Of a DNA stretch of 64,000 nucleotides, positions 13,225 through 25,279 are shown in pieces (the first letter of the stretch is position 1; every line of letters starts with the position of its first letter). The notes beneath the pieces were generated by a model. That model was not told the origin of the DNA. It searched no databases and saw only the letters and a list, made by a program, of their open reading frames with translations. Source of the stretch: Arthonia radiata. Taxonomy: Eukaryota > Ascomycota > Arthoniomycetes > Arthoniales > Arthoniaceae. A program made the position numbers and the translations under genes. The stretch lies in contig PSQN01000016.1 of NCBI GenBank assembly GCA_002989075.1, positions 2,558,336 through 2,622,335 on the forward strand, written 5' to 3'.

Positions 13225-16200
13225 ATTATAGTCTCTTAGGTATTTTTAGTGGTTGCAGCTTACTATATAGTAAATGCCTCGGATGCTTAGTTCTTGCGTA
13301 TACGTCGTATTCTCAGATATAATTCTCGACGTAATGTCGAATTTTCGAGATATAGTAGGTTCGTATAACCTTTTTAATAGTATTGTCGATGCCCTTATAT
13401 CTCTTTGTTAGGTTATTATAGAAGTTATTAATAATGTGTTAGATTAGATTCCTTAGAACGTAGATTTTGCCTTAAAATTTATAATAGTTCTTATTGTTTT
13501 TAGTTAGTTCTAGGTGTCGTTTCTTGTTTTCCTAGTAGATTTTAGGATCGTTTAGGATGTTTAGAATTCAGCTGTCTGGTTTAATAACAAACTCTGTTGT
13601 TACAGCCAATTAATTGTATCTAATCTCGTTATTGTATTCTCAAAATATTGTGTGTTCGATATATTCCTTGTTATTAAGATAATCTAGTTGTCGGCTTAGA
13701 GCATCGGCTCTATCGTTCTTGAAACCCTTTTTGTAGGTAATAATAAAGTTGTATAGAGCTATAGTTTTTAACTATCTAACTTATCTGTAGTTAAGTTTCT
13801 TTGTTGTTGTAAAATAAGTTAGGTTTTTATAGTCTATATATACTATAATTGTATAATTTGCTTCTTTTAGGTAAGCTTGCTATATTTCGAATACTGCTAT
13901 AATAGCTAAAAGCTCTTTATTGTAAATATCGTAGTTCTGTTCTATAAGTAACATTTTTTTTGAGTAGAAAGCTACTGGTCTAAGCTTTCCTTCTTTATAG
14001 TTTTAACTTATATATACTCTAATTGTATAGTCTAACGCGTCTATTTCTATAATAATTGGTAGGTTAGGGTCGAATATTGCTAGTACGAGCCCGATCTTAA
14101 AAGCTTTCTTAAGCTCTTTAAATACTAATTGTTCTTTTTACGTCTAGAAGAATTCTATCAATTATTTTGTTTGTTAAGACAGCGGTACTGTAATTCGGTT
14201 AAAGTTAGATATCTACCGTCTATAGTAGTTAGCAAAACTAAGAAACTGTTGCAGTTATTTTATATTCTTTAGTATAGGCTAGGTTAGAACGGATTAGATC
14301 TTCGAATCTTCTATTTAAAGACCGTGCTCAGTAATTATAAATCTAAGAAATTCGACGAATTATTAATAAAACTAGGTTTTCTTAATATTAATTTGTAAAT
14401 CGGTACGCGCCAATCTTTCTAATACCTTCTTAATATATTTCTTATGTTCTTTTAGTATACGGCTGTATACTAGAATATCGTCTAAATAAGTAGTTATAAA
14501 TATATCTAGGTAATTACTAAGTATATTGTTAATTAGTTTCTAAAATAATACTAGTACGTCTATTAGCTCGAAGAGCATAATACAATACTTAAAAAGTCTA
14601 TATCTAGTATAGAAGGCTGTTTTCTATTCTTCGCCTTTCTTTATATAGATTAGGTTATAAGCTCCTTGTAGATCAAACTTAGTAAACTATTGCGCGTTAT
14701 GTAATCGGTCTGTAATCTCGTTAATATATAGTAAAGGGTATCGGTTCTTAATAGTTATCCTGTTTAATTGTCTATAATCTATATAGAGTTGTAGTTTGCT
14801 ATTTTTCTTTGGTATAAAGAGTATTAGGTATTCGGCTAGTAATATTAATTTCTAGATAAATCCTTTTTTAAGGTTTTTGTTAAGATAGTCGTAGAGCGCT
14901 TAATTCTCTACTTCTAATAGAAAGTATATTAGACCGAATATTGGTGTCTTACCTTCTTATAAAGGTATTGTATAATTCTACGGTTTGTGTTCTAGAAGAG
15001 CTAAGTTTGGCTTAGCTTCCTTAAACAAGTATTAGAATTAATCGTATTTCTTTAGTATCTTAGTAATTAACTAAGTACTTGTCGTTGTATAGAATCGTTA
15101 ACGTATAGTCGTCTCTTATTTATACTTGCGTATAGCTAACTACAAACAAGATACTACGTTAGACTTCTCTCGTAGGATATCTAAATGTTAGAGTATAGTA
15201 ATACTAACCCGCGTAAGTTCTTTATCGCGCTCCTTATCTTTACTACTAAAGATAGCTTATAGAGTATCTATTCCGTAGAACGACTCTTGTCTAAAGTACT
15301 TATACCTAGTAAAGAGGAGTTTCTTAGTTCTCTAATCTACTTCTAGATTATATTATTGTAACTAAGGTATACCTAGTACAGCGTAGTGCTAGTTAATATT
15401 TACAATATTATAAGTAATTTCTTCCTAATAGTTCCCAATTATTATACCTATTGGCAAAGTTTTATAGTTAACTCTTTTCTCTGCCCCTTAAAATTTAAAT
15501 AGTGTATAGAGTAATTTCTTTTTTTATGTTTATATTTAGTACTTCTTAACGCAGCGTATTAAGATAAAGTTGCCTATTGCGCCTAAATCGATTATAATTT
15601 TAATGTTCCTATAGTTTATCGTTACTCGAGTGTGTAGGTATGTTCTATAAGAAGCTAAGCTTATACAGAGCTAAACTCTTAGAGGGTCTAACCGTTAGAC
15701 GGGCCGGTACTACTACCCTTAAAGTAGTCGGCCTAGTCTTTTTTCTATTAATTGTATACGTTCTAGAGTAATTTAGGTACTAAAACCTATTATCGGTTAA
15801 TTTGCTATAAGAATTCCTATATAAGGTGTTCTAGTACTACTCTTATTATAACGTCTAGTTTATTGTTTACAATCTCTGCTTTAATTATATAACTATCGCT
15901 AGTTAAAACTTATTGTGTTTATAGGTTATATATTGTCGGTCGAAGATATTAGTACTAACTATATAATTCTAGACCCCTAATAAGGTAGTTTACTAGTCGT
16001 CGTAGGCGTAAGTAAATATATTTTAGAATATCGTTAATGTCTTTATTAGCGCTTAACTTTCTATTGTAAAAGACTAACTAACAAAGTCTCTATATTATTC
16101 CTTTCTAACGGATTAGGGTTTGTTCTTTCTAATTAGTATCGTCTTCGAGCAAGGATTTTGTATTATTAGAATCTATATTTTTGTCTTTAAGTCGTTGTCT

Positions 16201-17273
16201 TGTCTATAACGCATCGTAGCTGCTATCTTACTTAGCCTCTATAGTCTGTTCTTTCTTAAATTTTCCTTAGGTTTCTAGATAAGGTAACCTAGGTCGTCCT
16301 CGAATAAGTCCTAGTTCTTATATCGAACCTTGTTTTAGAGATATCGGTTTCTTTAGCTACTATCTTAACCCCAATTTGTTAGATTCGTGGATCGTACAAT
16401 CGTTATTGTAGCACATAGTTTAGAATAGTGTTTTGTGTAGTGTAACGGTGTCTCGTACCTATTGCCTTGGAATTGTGCGGTTAATGTTATTTTAGTTCTA
16501 TAGATTTTATTGTTCCTGTTTTATTTGTCGTTCCTTTGTTTCTTCCTATAACTCAATGTTTGTATCCTAATTCTTGTATAAGTTAAACAAGTTCTATTTG
16601 TTATACTTTTTGTTAAAAGTAACCTAGTAGGTGTCCTCCTATATCTAAGTAGTTATATTGAAATATTGTCGTAGAAAATAGAGTCTCTAAGATCGATTGT
16701 TGTGTTTGTTTCTACTAGTACTGTTAAACTATTGTTTCTTAGAACGGTATTCTTTAACTTAATACCCTAGTTTTTCGTAATACAAGTATAGCTTGTTCTT
16801 TATTCTATATTCTCGTTCCTAGTTGTTTAGTTTTCTATAAAGCTTCGTAAAGTCTAATTCTATTAGATTACCCCGGTCTTATCGTAAGTTATACTTACTT
16901 CGAGTTTAGATAAATTTACCTAAGTTAGTTTCTTTTTTTTCTAACTGTCGTTTAAAGTTGCTGTTATTAATTTCCTTAGCTCGTTCTATAAACTTTTTTA
17001 GTTTAGTAAACTTTTCTCTATAAATATAGATAATTTCCTTAATATAGTTCTTTAAGCCTTTATAAAAGGCATCGACTAGGGATTCTTTATTTTATTCGGT
17101 TTAGTTAGCATACTACAGGAACTTAGCGGTATATCGGCTAGCTGGTCCTATTTAACGGAGTATCTTAAGTTTACGTATAGTAGTACGTCTAGAATCTGTA
17201 TCTCTGTACATCTATCAGAGCTTTTACTAAAACACAGCAAAGCTAGAGAAGAGCTCGTTAGTCTCTTTCTATC

Positions 17274-17745
17274 TGTAACGCCGGTCGCTGGGAGGACCGA
17301 ACTAAGGCTCACTTGCCTTGTGTGCTTGTCGACCTTGGTGGTGGGTGTCTCGTGTGCTAGAGACTGAAAGACAGGAGAGGCGAGACAGATTACAGAGGGT
17401 GAGAGGGGCTTGACTAAAGTAGACAGAAGGTGAAGCACGTTACCTAAATATAGTTAAGAAACTCGTATTCAGATGTTAAGTTAACAGACTGAAGTCTATC
17501 CTAAGGTCGGTCATCAGTCTAGCTATATAATCTAAGGTATATAGGGAAGTTCCTCTGTGTCCGTTAATCTCGACAATGCTTATATCGGGTTTGTAGGGAA
17601 CGTAGGCTCTTAAAGCCGTCTTATCCGATAATGCTTACGGCGGGTTTGTAGGCTTAGTCGGGAATGATGCTAGTAGGGCTAAGATAACTGGCGGTGGTTA
17701 ATACTTAGGTGCACGCTAGGCCGTCTGGGGCTAGTGCCCGTAACA
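17274..17745 (-). repeat. E5 3' LTR, subfamily A
   Basis: The ends are TGTAACGCC and CCCGTAACA. It is followed at 17747 by AATCCCCCCTCTTTT, the complement of a polypurine tract, which fixes this as the 3' LTR of a minus-strand element. On the sense strand a TATATA motif is followed about 39 nt later by AGTCTGTTAA, the self-complement of the primer site. Confidence 0.95.
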
Positions 17746-17850
17746 CAATCCCCCCTCTTTTAGTTAAATCGTTCTCGATTGACCCTCAGCCTTTTAAACA
17801 CCTATAAGTTGCGTTTCGTCCCTCCTTTCGTAACTAATCTGTAAGTTGCT

Positions 17851-18426
17851 ATGCCTCGCATAAAGTCCGTTGCTGCGGGTCCTAATAAAAAGTACAGCTA
17901 ATACCTGTTAATTAAAGCCTGCGGTATCAAGATGCCTTCTTGTTCTAGATGTGTGTCGACTAAGGAAAGGTGTGTAGTTTAGTTCGGGAAGGCGACGTGT
18001 TCGGTGTGTACTCGAGATAGAAAGAGTTGTGATTTACGGGTGTCGATAGCAGATAGTATGCCTTTTCAGTGTCCTTTTGTGGTAACTGGAACTAACTTAA
18101 TTGTAGCGCGTTCGGTTCATTCTCAATATTCCTCTCAGTCGGCTGCCCTTCAGCGCGCGAAGAGCCAATTGCGTGCGTTAAAGGCTTAGGCAGCAGCGTT
18201 GGTTGCGGCTGTGCAGCGTAACCGATCCGAGGTCCGGAAGTTGAAAGAGGAGGTTGAGAAGACTCGTGCGCGGGCAGCAGCGAAGTTGGCTCGGAATAAG
18301 TTGTTGGAGTAAGAAGAATTTGCTGCGTCGGTAGCTAGTAGTAATACATTTAAATGTCCGAGCGGGTTATCCGTTGACTTTCGGAGTAACCCCTATCCGG
18401 TGTTAGGTAGTGGTCCTATAATATAG
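17851..18426 (+). pseudogene. E5 antisense accessory ORF: Zn2Cys6-like cluster plus coiled coil
   Basis: This is the best-preserved copy: ATG at 17851, TAG at 18424-18426, 576 nt (191 codons), with only four internal stops, all TAA or TAG as RIP makes from CAA, CAG or TGG. Cysteines at codons 31, 34, 41, 50, 53 and 60 give C-X2-C-X6-C-X8-C-X2-C-X6-C, with Arg and Lys between, matching the fungal Zn2Cys6 (Gal4-type) spacing. From about codon 100 to 155 the protein is Ala-, Lys-, Glu-, Arg- and Leu-rich and coiled-coil-like. It is read opposite to gag-pol and overlaps the pol 3' end (18350) by 77 nt. Zn2Cys6 proteins usually bind CGG-type half sites as dimers. That this one regulates the element is inference. 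It is distinct from the gag zinc knuckle. Without a database search I cannot say whether it has been described. Confidence 0.7.
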
Positions 18427-21400
18427 TGAGCTAGTTCGTTCGAGGGTAACCTGGGTGCCGGCGAAGCACACCAGGTAGTGGATTAGGGTGTTAGTGCTGC
18501 TACGACCGATTGATATTCTGGTCCCAGTATCGTCGAATGGTGTCTTTACAGTTGGTCAGGTTTCGTTCCGGTTCCCATTAATTTTCGTGTTCGGGATATC
18601 CTTTCCACTTTATGAGATACTGTCGTTTGCCTCGGTATTGTCTGTGAGCTCGAATTGCTTCGACTTTATACTCGGGTTCTTGATTGTTAGAAAGGATTTC
18701 TGGGTTAGGTCGTTCTGCTTCTCGGGAGTAGGCTGGTTCCAACAGCGCTACGTAAAATATAGGATATATTCTTATTGTCTTCGGGAGTTAAAGTTTAAAT
18801 GTTACGGGTCAAAATTGCTGTAAGATTTTAAACGGTCCTATCTTGGTATAGTCGAGTTTTTTGCTTAGTCTGATAGTTTTTAAGTTTCTTATAAGCAAGT
18901 AAGCTCTTCCCCCCTCTTTTATGCTTGTGTTTAGGGTTGTTCTTAACTTATTATACAACTTTATTGTTAGTTCGTTAATAAACTCGCTGTAAGACTTTAA
19001 CTGCTGGTGCAGGTATTTTAAGTTCGTAGCTATTCGTGTAGCTAATTCGTTTTCTGTGGTATTTTGTAGTTGTCTTCCCTAAAGAGGGTGATAGCTATAT
19101 AAGGCGTAGAACGGAGTTGTCTTGGTTGTATCGTTCTTTGTATCGTTGTGCGCTGCTTGCGCTACTGGTAGTAACTGTACCCAGTCGTTCTGCTGGTAGT
19201 TGATGTATGCCCGGAGATACTATTCCAGTGTTTAATTTGTTCGTTCTGTCTGTCCGTCTGTTTGTGGATAGAATAATGTTAACATTTTTTGTTTTATTCC
19301 TAGCTGTTGCATCAGGGATGTCTAAAACCGTAAGACGAATTTCTGGTCTCTGTCTGAGACAATTCTTTGGGGTTGACCATAGTTTGCTAAGATAATCCGA
19401 AGGAAGGTATATACCAAATATTCTAAGTTGCTGGCTTCCTTGTAAGGTACGAAGTACGCGTACTTTGTTAGTTTGTCGCATATAACCAGGATAGCGTCGT
19501 AAGCTACTTCTGTAAATAAATCCTTAGAAGTTAGTAACTTAGTAATAAAGTCTAGTAAGACTGTGTGCTATAGTCTCTCGGGTGTCTCTAGTGGTTGTAG
19601 TTCACCGTATGGTAAATGCCTCGGGTGCTTAGTTCTTGCGCATATATCGCATTCTCGGATGTAATTCTTGACGTAGTGTTGGATCCTCGGGATGTAGTAG
19701 GTTCTCGTAATCTTTTCTATAGTATTGTCGATGCCTTTATGTCCTTTAGTTGGGTCATCGTAGAAGTTACTGATAATGTTCCGGATCAGATTCCTCGGGA
19801 CGTAGATTTTGCCTTGAAATTCGTAATATCCCTTGTTGTTCTTAGTTAATCCTGAGTGTCGTTTCTCGTTTTCTTGGTAGGTTTTAGAGTCGTTCAGGAT
19901 GTCTGGGATTCGGCTGTCTGGTTTAATAACAAACTCGGTTGTCATAGCCAATTGATTGTATCTAATCTCGTTATTGTGTTCTCGGAATATTGCATGCTCG
20001 ACGTGTTCCTTGTTATTAAGGTAATCCGGTCGTCGGCTCAGAGCGTCGGCCCTGTCGTTTTCGGAACCCTTCTTGTAAGTAATAATAAAGTTGTATAGAG
20101 CTATAGTTTCTGACTATCTAACTTATCTGCGGTTGAGTTTCTTTGTTGTCGTAAAATAAGTTAGGTTTTTGTGGTCTGTGTATACTATAATCGTATAGTT
20201 TGCTCCTTCTAGGTAAGCTCGCTATGTCTCGAATGCTGCTATGATGGCTAAAAGCTCTTTGTCGTGAATGTCGTAGTTCTGTTCTGTAGGTAACATTTTT
20301 CTTGAGTAGAAAGCTACTGGTCTAAGCTTTCCTTCTTTGTTATTTTAACTTATGCATGCTCCAATTGTATAGTCTGACGCGTCTGTTTCTATAATGATCG
20401 GCAGGTTGGGGTCAAATATTGCTAGTACAGGCCCGATCTTAAAAGCTTCTTTAAGTTCTTTAAATGCTAATTGTTCTTTTTGCGTCCAGGAGAATTCTAT
20501 CGATTGTTTCGTCTGTTGAGACAGCGGTGCTGTAATTCGGCCAAAGTTGGATATCCATCGTCTATAGTAGTTGGCAAAACTAAGAAACTGTTGTAATTGT
20601 TTTACATTCTTTAGTATAGGCCAGGTCAGGACAAATTAGATCTTCGAATCTTTCATTTAGAGACCGTGCTCGGTAATTATAAATCTAAGAAATTCGACGG
20701 ATTGTTGGTAGAACTGAGTTTTCTTGATGTCGATTCGTAAATCGGTACGCGCCAATCTTTCTAATATCTTCTTAATATGTTCCTTATATTCTTCTAGTGT
20801 ACGGCTGTATACTAGAATATCGTTTAGATAAGCAGTTATAAATATGTTCAGGTAATCGCTGAGTGTGTTGTTAATTAGTTCCTAAAATAATACGGGAGCG
20901 TTTATTAGCCCGAAGGGCATAACGCAATACTCGAAAAGTCCGTGTCTGGTGCAGAAGGCCGTTTTCTATTCTTCGCCCTCCTTTATACGGATCAGGTTGT
21001 ATGCTCCTCGTAGGTCAAACTTAGTAAACTATTGCGCGTCATACAATCAGTCTGTTATTTCGTCGATGCGTAGTAAAGAGTATCGATTCTTAATAGTTAC
21101 TCTGTTTAGTTGTCTGTAATCTACGTAGAGTCGCAGTTTGCTATTCTTCTTGGGTACGAAGAGTATCGGGTATCCGGCTAGTGATGTTGATTTCCGGATA
21201 AATCCTTTCTTAAGGTTCTCGTCAAGATAATCACGGAGCGCTTAATTTTCTGCTTCTGATAGGGAGTATATTAGACCGAATGTTGGCGTTTTGCCTTCTT
21301 GTAAAGGTATTGTGTGATCTCACGGTTTGTGTTCTGGGAGAGCTGAGTCCGGCTCAGCTTCTTTAAACAGGTGTTAGAATTGATTGTATTCCTCGGGTAT

Positions 21401-24102
21401 CTCAGTAATCAACTGAGTACTTGTCGTCGTGTAGAATCGTTGGCGTACAGTCGTCTTTTGTTTACACTTGCGTATAGTTAGCCATAGACGAGATACTGCG
21501 TTAGACTCCTCTCGTAGGATATCTGAATGTCGAAATGTAGTAGTGCTGACCCGCGTAAGTTCCTCATCGCGCTCCTTATCCTTACTACTAAAATTAGCTT
21601 GTAGGGTATTCGTTCCGCAGAACGACTCTTGCTTAGAGTACTTGCACTTAGTGAAGAGGAGTTTCTTAGTTCTCTAATCTACTTCTGGGTTATGTTGTTG
21701 CAACTAAGGTATACCTAGCACAGCGTAGTGCTGGTTGATATCTACGATATTATAAGTGATTTCTTCTTAATAGTCCCTAATTGTTATACTTATTGGCGAA
21801 GTCTTGTAGTCGACTCTTCCCTCTGCCCCTTGAAATCCGGACAGTGCGTAGGGTAATTTCTTCTTTCGTGTTTGTATCTGGCACTCCTTAACGTAGCGTA
21901 TTGAGATAAAGTTGCCTATTGCGTCTAAATCGATTATAACTTTAATGTTTCTGTAGTTTACTGTTACCCGAGTGTGTAGGTGTGTTCTATAGGCAGCCGA
22001 GCTCGCGTAGAGCTGGACTCCTAAAGGGTCTGACCGTTAGACGGGCCGGTACTGCTGCCCTCGAAGCAGTCGGCCTGGTCTTTTTCCTGTTGATTGTATA
22101 CGTTCTGGAGTATTTTGGGTACCGGAACTCATTGTCGGTTGATTTGTTGTAAGAATTCCTGTGTAGGGTGTCCTAGTACTGCTTTTATTATAACGTCTGG
22201 TTTGTCGTTTACGATCCCTGCTTTAATTATGCAACTATCGCTGGTTAAAACTTGTCGTGTCTGTGGGTTGTATATTGTTGGTCGAAGATATTGGTACTGA
22301 CTGCGCAATTCTAGACCTCTAATAAGGTGGTCTACTAGTCGTCGTAGGCGTGAGTAAATGTATCCCGGAATATCGTTAATGTCTCTATTAGCGCTCAACT
22401 TCCTATTGTGGAAGGCCAACTAACAAAGTCTCTATATTATTCCTTCCCAACGGATTGGGGTTTGTTCTTCCTAGTTAGTGTCGTCCTCGAGCGAGGATTC
22501 CGTACCATTAGAATCTATGTTTTCGTCTTCGAGTCGTTGTCTTGCCTATAACGCATCGTAGCTGCTGTCTTGCTCAGCTTCTACGGTCTGTTCTTCCTTA
22601 GATTCCCCTTAGGTTTCTGGGTAAGGTGACCTAGGTCGTCCTCGGGTGAGGCCTAGTTCTTGTGTCGAACCTTGTTTAGGAGATGTCGGTTTCTTCGGCC
22701 ACCATCCTGACCCTAGTTTGTCGGATTCGTAGATCGTGTAATCGTTATTGTAGCACGCGGTTTAGAATAGTGTATCGTATAGTGCAACGGTACTCTGTAC
22801 CTAATGCCTCGGAATAGTGCGGTTAATATTGTTTCAGTCCTGTGGGTCTTATTGTTCCTGTTTTATTTGTCGTTCCTTTGTTTCTTCCTATGACTCACTG
22901 TCTGTATCCCAGTTTTTGTGTAAATTAAATAAGTTTAGTTCGTTGTGCTTCCCATCGAAAGTAACTGAATAAGTGTCTTCCTAGTCACAGAAGGCACCCC
23001 AGTAGGTGTCCTTCTGCTCCTTAGTTAGTCCGATAACGTACTCACACCAGTTCTAGTTGATCTTAGGTAGGAGTCTAAACGCTTAAAGTGGACGGTCCCC
23101 GGTTGAGTTTATGTGCCAGCGGTCGGAGAAGGCTGCCAGTAATTCTATTGCCTTATCGCGACCGTAGTGTTCCTGTGTCTAAATAGTTATATTGAACTGT
23201 TGTCGTGGGAGACGGGGTTTCTAGGATCGATTATTATGCCTGTTTCTGCCGGTACTGTTGAACTGTTGTTTCTTAGAGCGGCATTTTTTAACTTAATGCC
23301 CTGGTTTTCTGCAATACAAGCATAGCTTGTTCTTTATTCTGTGTTCTCTTTCTTGGTTGTTTAGTTTCCCTCGAGGCTTTATAAAATCTAACTCCATTGG
23401 ATCGCCTCGGTCTTGTCGTGAGTTTGCTCGATTCTTTGTTCTATAGAACCTGTTGGTGGGGTTGCCCTTCTTTTCCATTTGTCTTTCGAAGTTGCTGTCG
23501 TCGATCTCCTTTGCTCGTTGTATAAAGTTGTCGAGATTATCAAACTTTTCTCTACGAATGTAGATTATTTCCTTAATATAATCCTTGAGTCCTTCGTAAA
23601 AGGTCTCGATTAGGGGTTTCTCGTCCTATCCTGTTTAATTAGCATACTGTATAAATTCGGCGGCGTACCTGCTTGCTGGTCCTGTCTGCTTAAGGTTCCT
23701 AAGCTTCCTGGTAGCGACGCGTCCAGCGTCGGTCTGTCTAAAGATTTCGCGAAGCTTCTTCTAAAAGAAGGCAAAGCTGGCGAAGAACTCGTCGGTGTCC
23801 TCGCGCCTACTCTTTATCGAGGTAAACAAGAAATCGTCGAAGTAGTACTCGACCCACTTGTAGGCATCTCTATCTATATAAGAGGTAGCAAATAGAACTA
23901 TAGTAGTATCGTTCGGGAACTAATCTTTGTAAGTTCTGAAGTATACGGCTAGGCGTGTCAAAAATAAAGTGACTTTAGAACGTTTACCTAAGAAACTTTT
24001 TCCCATCTTGGTGTTAACGTCCGATATCTTACTCGTGCTGGCCATTCTGTTGGCCAATCTGTCCGCAGCGTCGCGGCTGTTGGGTGTCGAAGTAGTAGAT
24101 AT
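18350..24102 (-). pseudogene. E5 gag-pol (RIP-inactivated)
   Basis: Gag starts at an ATA (former ATG) at 24102. Its zinc knuckle lies at about 23,270-23,330, next to an open stretch at 23293-23478. Protease Asp is at 21931-21929, in the frame offset by -1 from gag. RT has Tyr-Leu-Asn-Asp at 20830-20819 (YxDD mutated), RNase H about 20,402-20,057, the integrase zinc-binding domain in the 127-codon open stretch 19951-19568 (CDIC is visible), the catalytic core about 19,557-19,057, and the chromodomain 18681-18517. Pol ends at TAA 18352-18350. The distance from protease Asp to this stop is 3579 nt, identical in E9 and E10. Confidence 0.9.
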
Positions 24103-24144
24103 AATTAATCTGCTTTCTCTACTTTCGTAGCGAGTCTGTTAAAG

Positions 24145-24616
24145 TATAACGCCGGTCGCTGGGAGGACCGAACTAAGGCTTACTTGCCTTGTGTGCTTAT
24201 CGACCTTGGTGGTGGGTGTCTCGTGTACTAGAGACTAAAAGACAGGAGAGGCGAGACAGATTACAGAGGGTGAGAGGGGCTTGACTAAAGTAGACAGAAG
24301 GTGAAGTACGTTACCTAAATATAGTTAAAGAACTTGTATTCAGATATTAAGTTAATAGACTAAAGTCTATCCTAAGGTCGGCCATTAGTCTGGCTATATA
24401 ATCTAAGGTACATAGGGAAGTTCCTCTGTGTCCGTTAATCCTGACAATGCCTATATCGGGTTTGTAGGGAACGTAGGCTCTCAAAGCCGTCTTGTCCGAT
24501 AATGCCTACGGCGGGTTTATAGGCTTAGTCGGGAATGATGCTGGTAGGGCTGAGATGACTGGCGGTGGTTGATGCTTGGGTGCACGCTAGGCCGTCTAGG
24601 GCTGGTGCCCGTAACA
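24145..24616 (-). repeat. E5 5' LTR, subfamily A
   Basis: At 472 bp it is equal to the 3' LTR, with a handful of transitions between them. The left neighbour (24133-24144) is the primer site, whose sense strand reads CTTTAACAGACT. U3 holds a CCG-N13-CGG pair at 24496-24514. Confidence 0.95.
24496..24514. promoter_or_regulatory. CCG-N13-CGG pair in the subfamily A U3
   Basis: CCG (24496-24498) and CGG (24512-24514) are separated by 13 bases. A second related unit in the same LTR (about 24,450-24,470) has its first CCG changed to CTG. In the E9 3' LTR that second unit is intact at 52624-52642 with the same spacing. The two units are an imperfect direct repeat. Everted CGG pairs are the kind of site Zn2Cys6 dimers bind, but no binding evidence exists here. 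Confidence 0.5.
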
Positions 24617-25083
24617 CTATCGTTTGTTAGGTGCCTTGTAGAGATAGTCTTTAAGATAAAAGTTAAACTATTTATATACCTCGCTATTTACGTAGGATAC
24701 GGTAAATAAAACTATAGTACTGTTATTTAGAAACTAATCCTTATAAGTCTTAAAATATACGGCTAAGTGTATTAGAAATAAAGTAAGTTTAAAACGTTTA
24801 TTAAAGAAGCTTTTACCTATCTTAGTATTAACGTCCGATATCTTACCTATAGCGGTTATTTTGCTAGCTAGCCTGTTTATAGCGTCGCGGCTATTAGGTA
24901 CTAAAGTAGTAGACATAATTAATTTGCTTTCTCTACTTTTGTAGCGAGTCTATTAAAGTATAACGTCGGTCGCTAAGAGAACTGAACTAAGGCTTACTTA
25001 CCTTATATACTTATTAACCTTAATAGTAGGTATCTTGTGTGCTAGAGACTAAAAGGTAGGAGAGGCGAGACAGATTATAGAAG

Positions 25084-25279
25084 TGTAATGTATAGACGTC
25101 CCGATAGCGAATTAAGACAGAATGTTGCCTATTTAGGAAGGCTGCGATCCTAAGAGAATATCTTTCCTCTAGTAGACGCATCCCTTTCTAGTCTCCTCAA
25201 TAATTAGCTTAAACACTAGTAGAGCCTATTTAGGCCCTTTTTGCTATCTAACTGCTCCCTGCTCTACACCTAGATTACA
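25084..25279 (+). repeat. E6 5' LTR (family C)
   Basis: It starts TGTAATG, ends GATTACA and is 196 bp long, unrelated to the A/B LTRs. Two bases after its end, CTAATTATT (25282-25290) is the exact reverse complement of AATAATTAG at 25199-25207 inside the LTR. This is the layout expected for self-priming. Confidence 0.95.

Larger units (their letters stand above)
17274..24616 (-). mobile_element. E5: full-length subfamily A chromovirus, the least RIP-altered copy
   Basis: Two 472-bp LTRs (17274-17745 and 24145-24616) are flanked by the perfect 5-bp target duplication CTATC (17269-17273 and 24617-24621). Removing it rejoins the gag frame of E4, so E5 inserted into E4. The total is 7343 bp. It keeps many more TpG and CpA steps than its neighbours, and several long open stretches survive. 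I infer it is the youngest or least-mutated member here. Confidence 0.95.

Noticed and set aside
18488-18823. A 111-codon plus-strand open frame with hydrophobic residues.
   Set aside because: It is antisense to the chromodomain/integrase tail. It starts after the antisense gene stop and is not kept open in the other copies.
19095-19481. A 128-codon minus-strand open frame and a 62-codon plus-strand frame inside E5.
   Set aside because: They are out-of-frame readings of the integrase core; the real integrase frame on the minus strand is broken by RIP stops at the same place.
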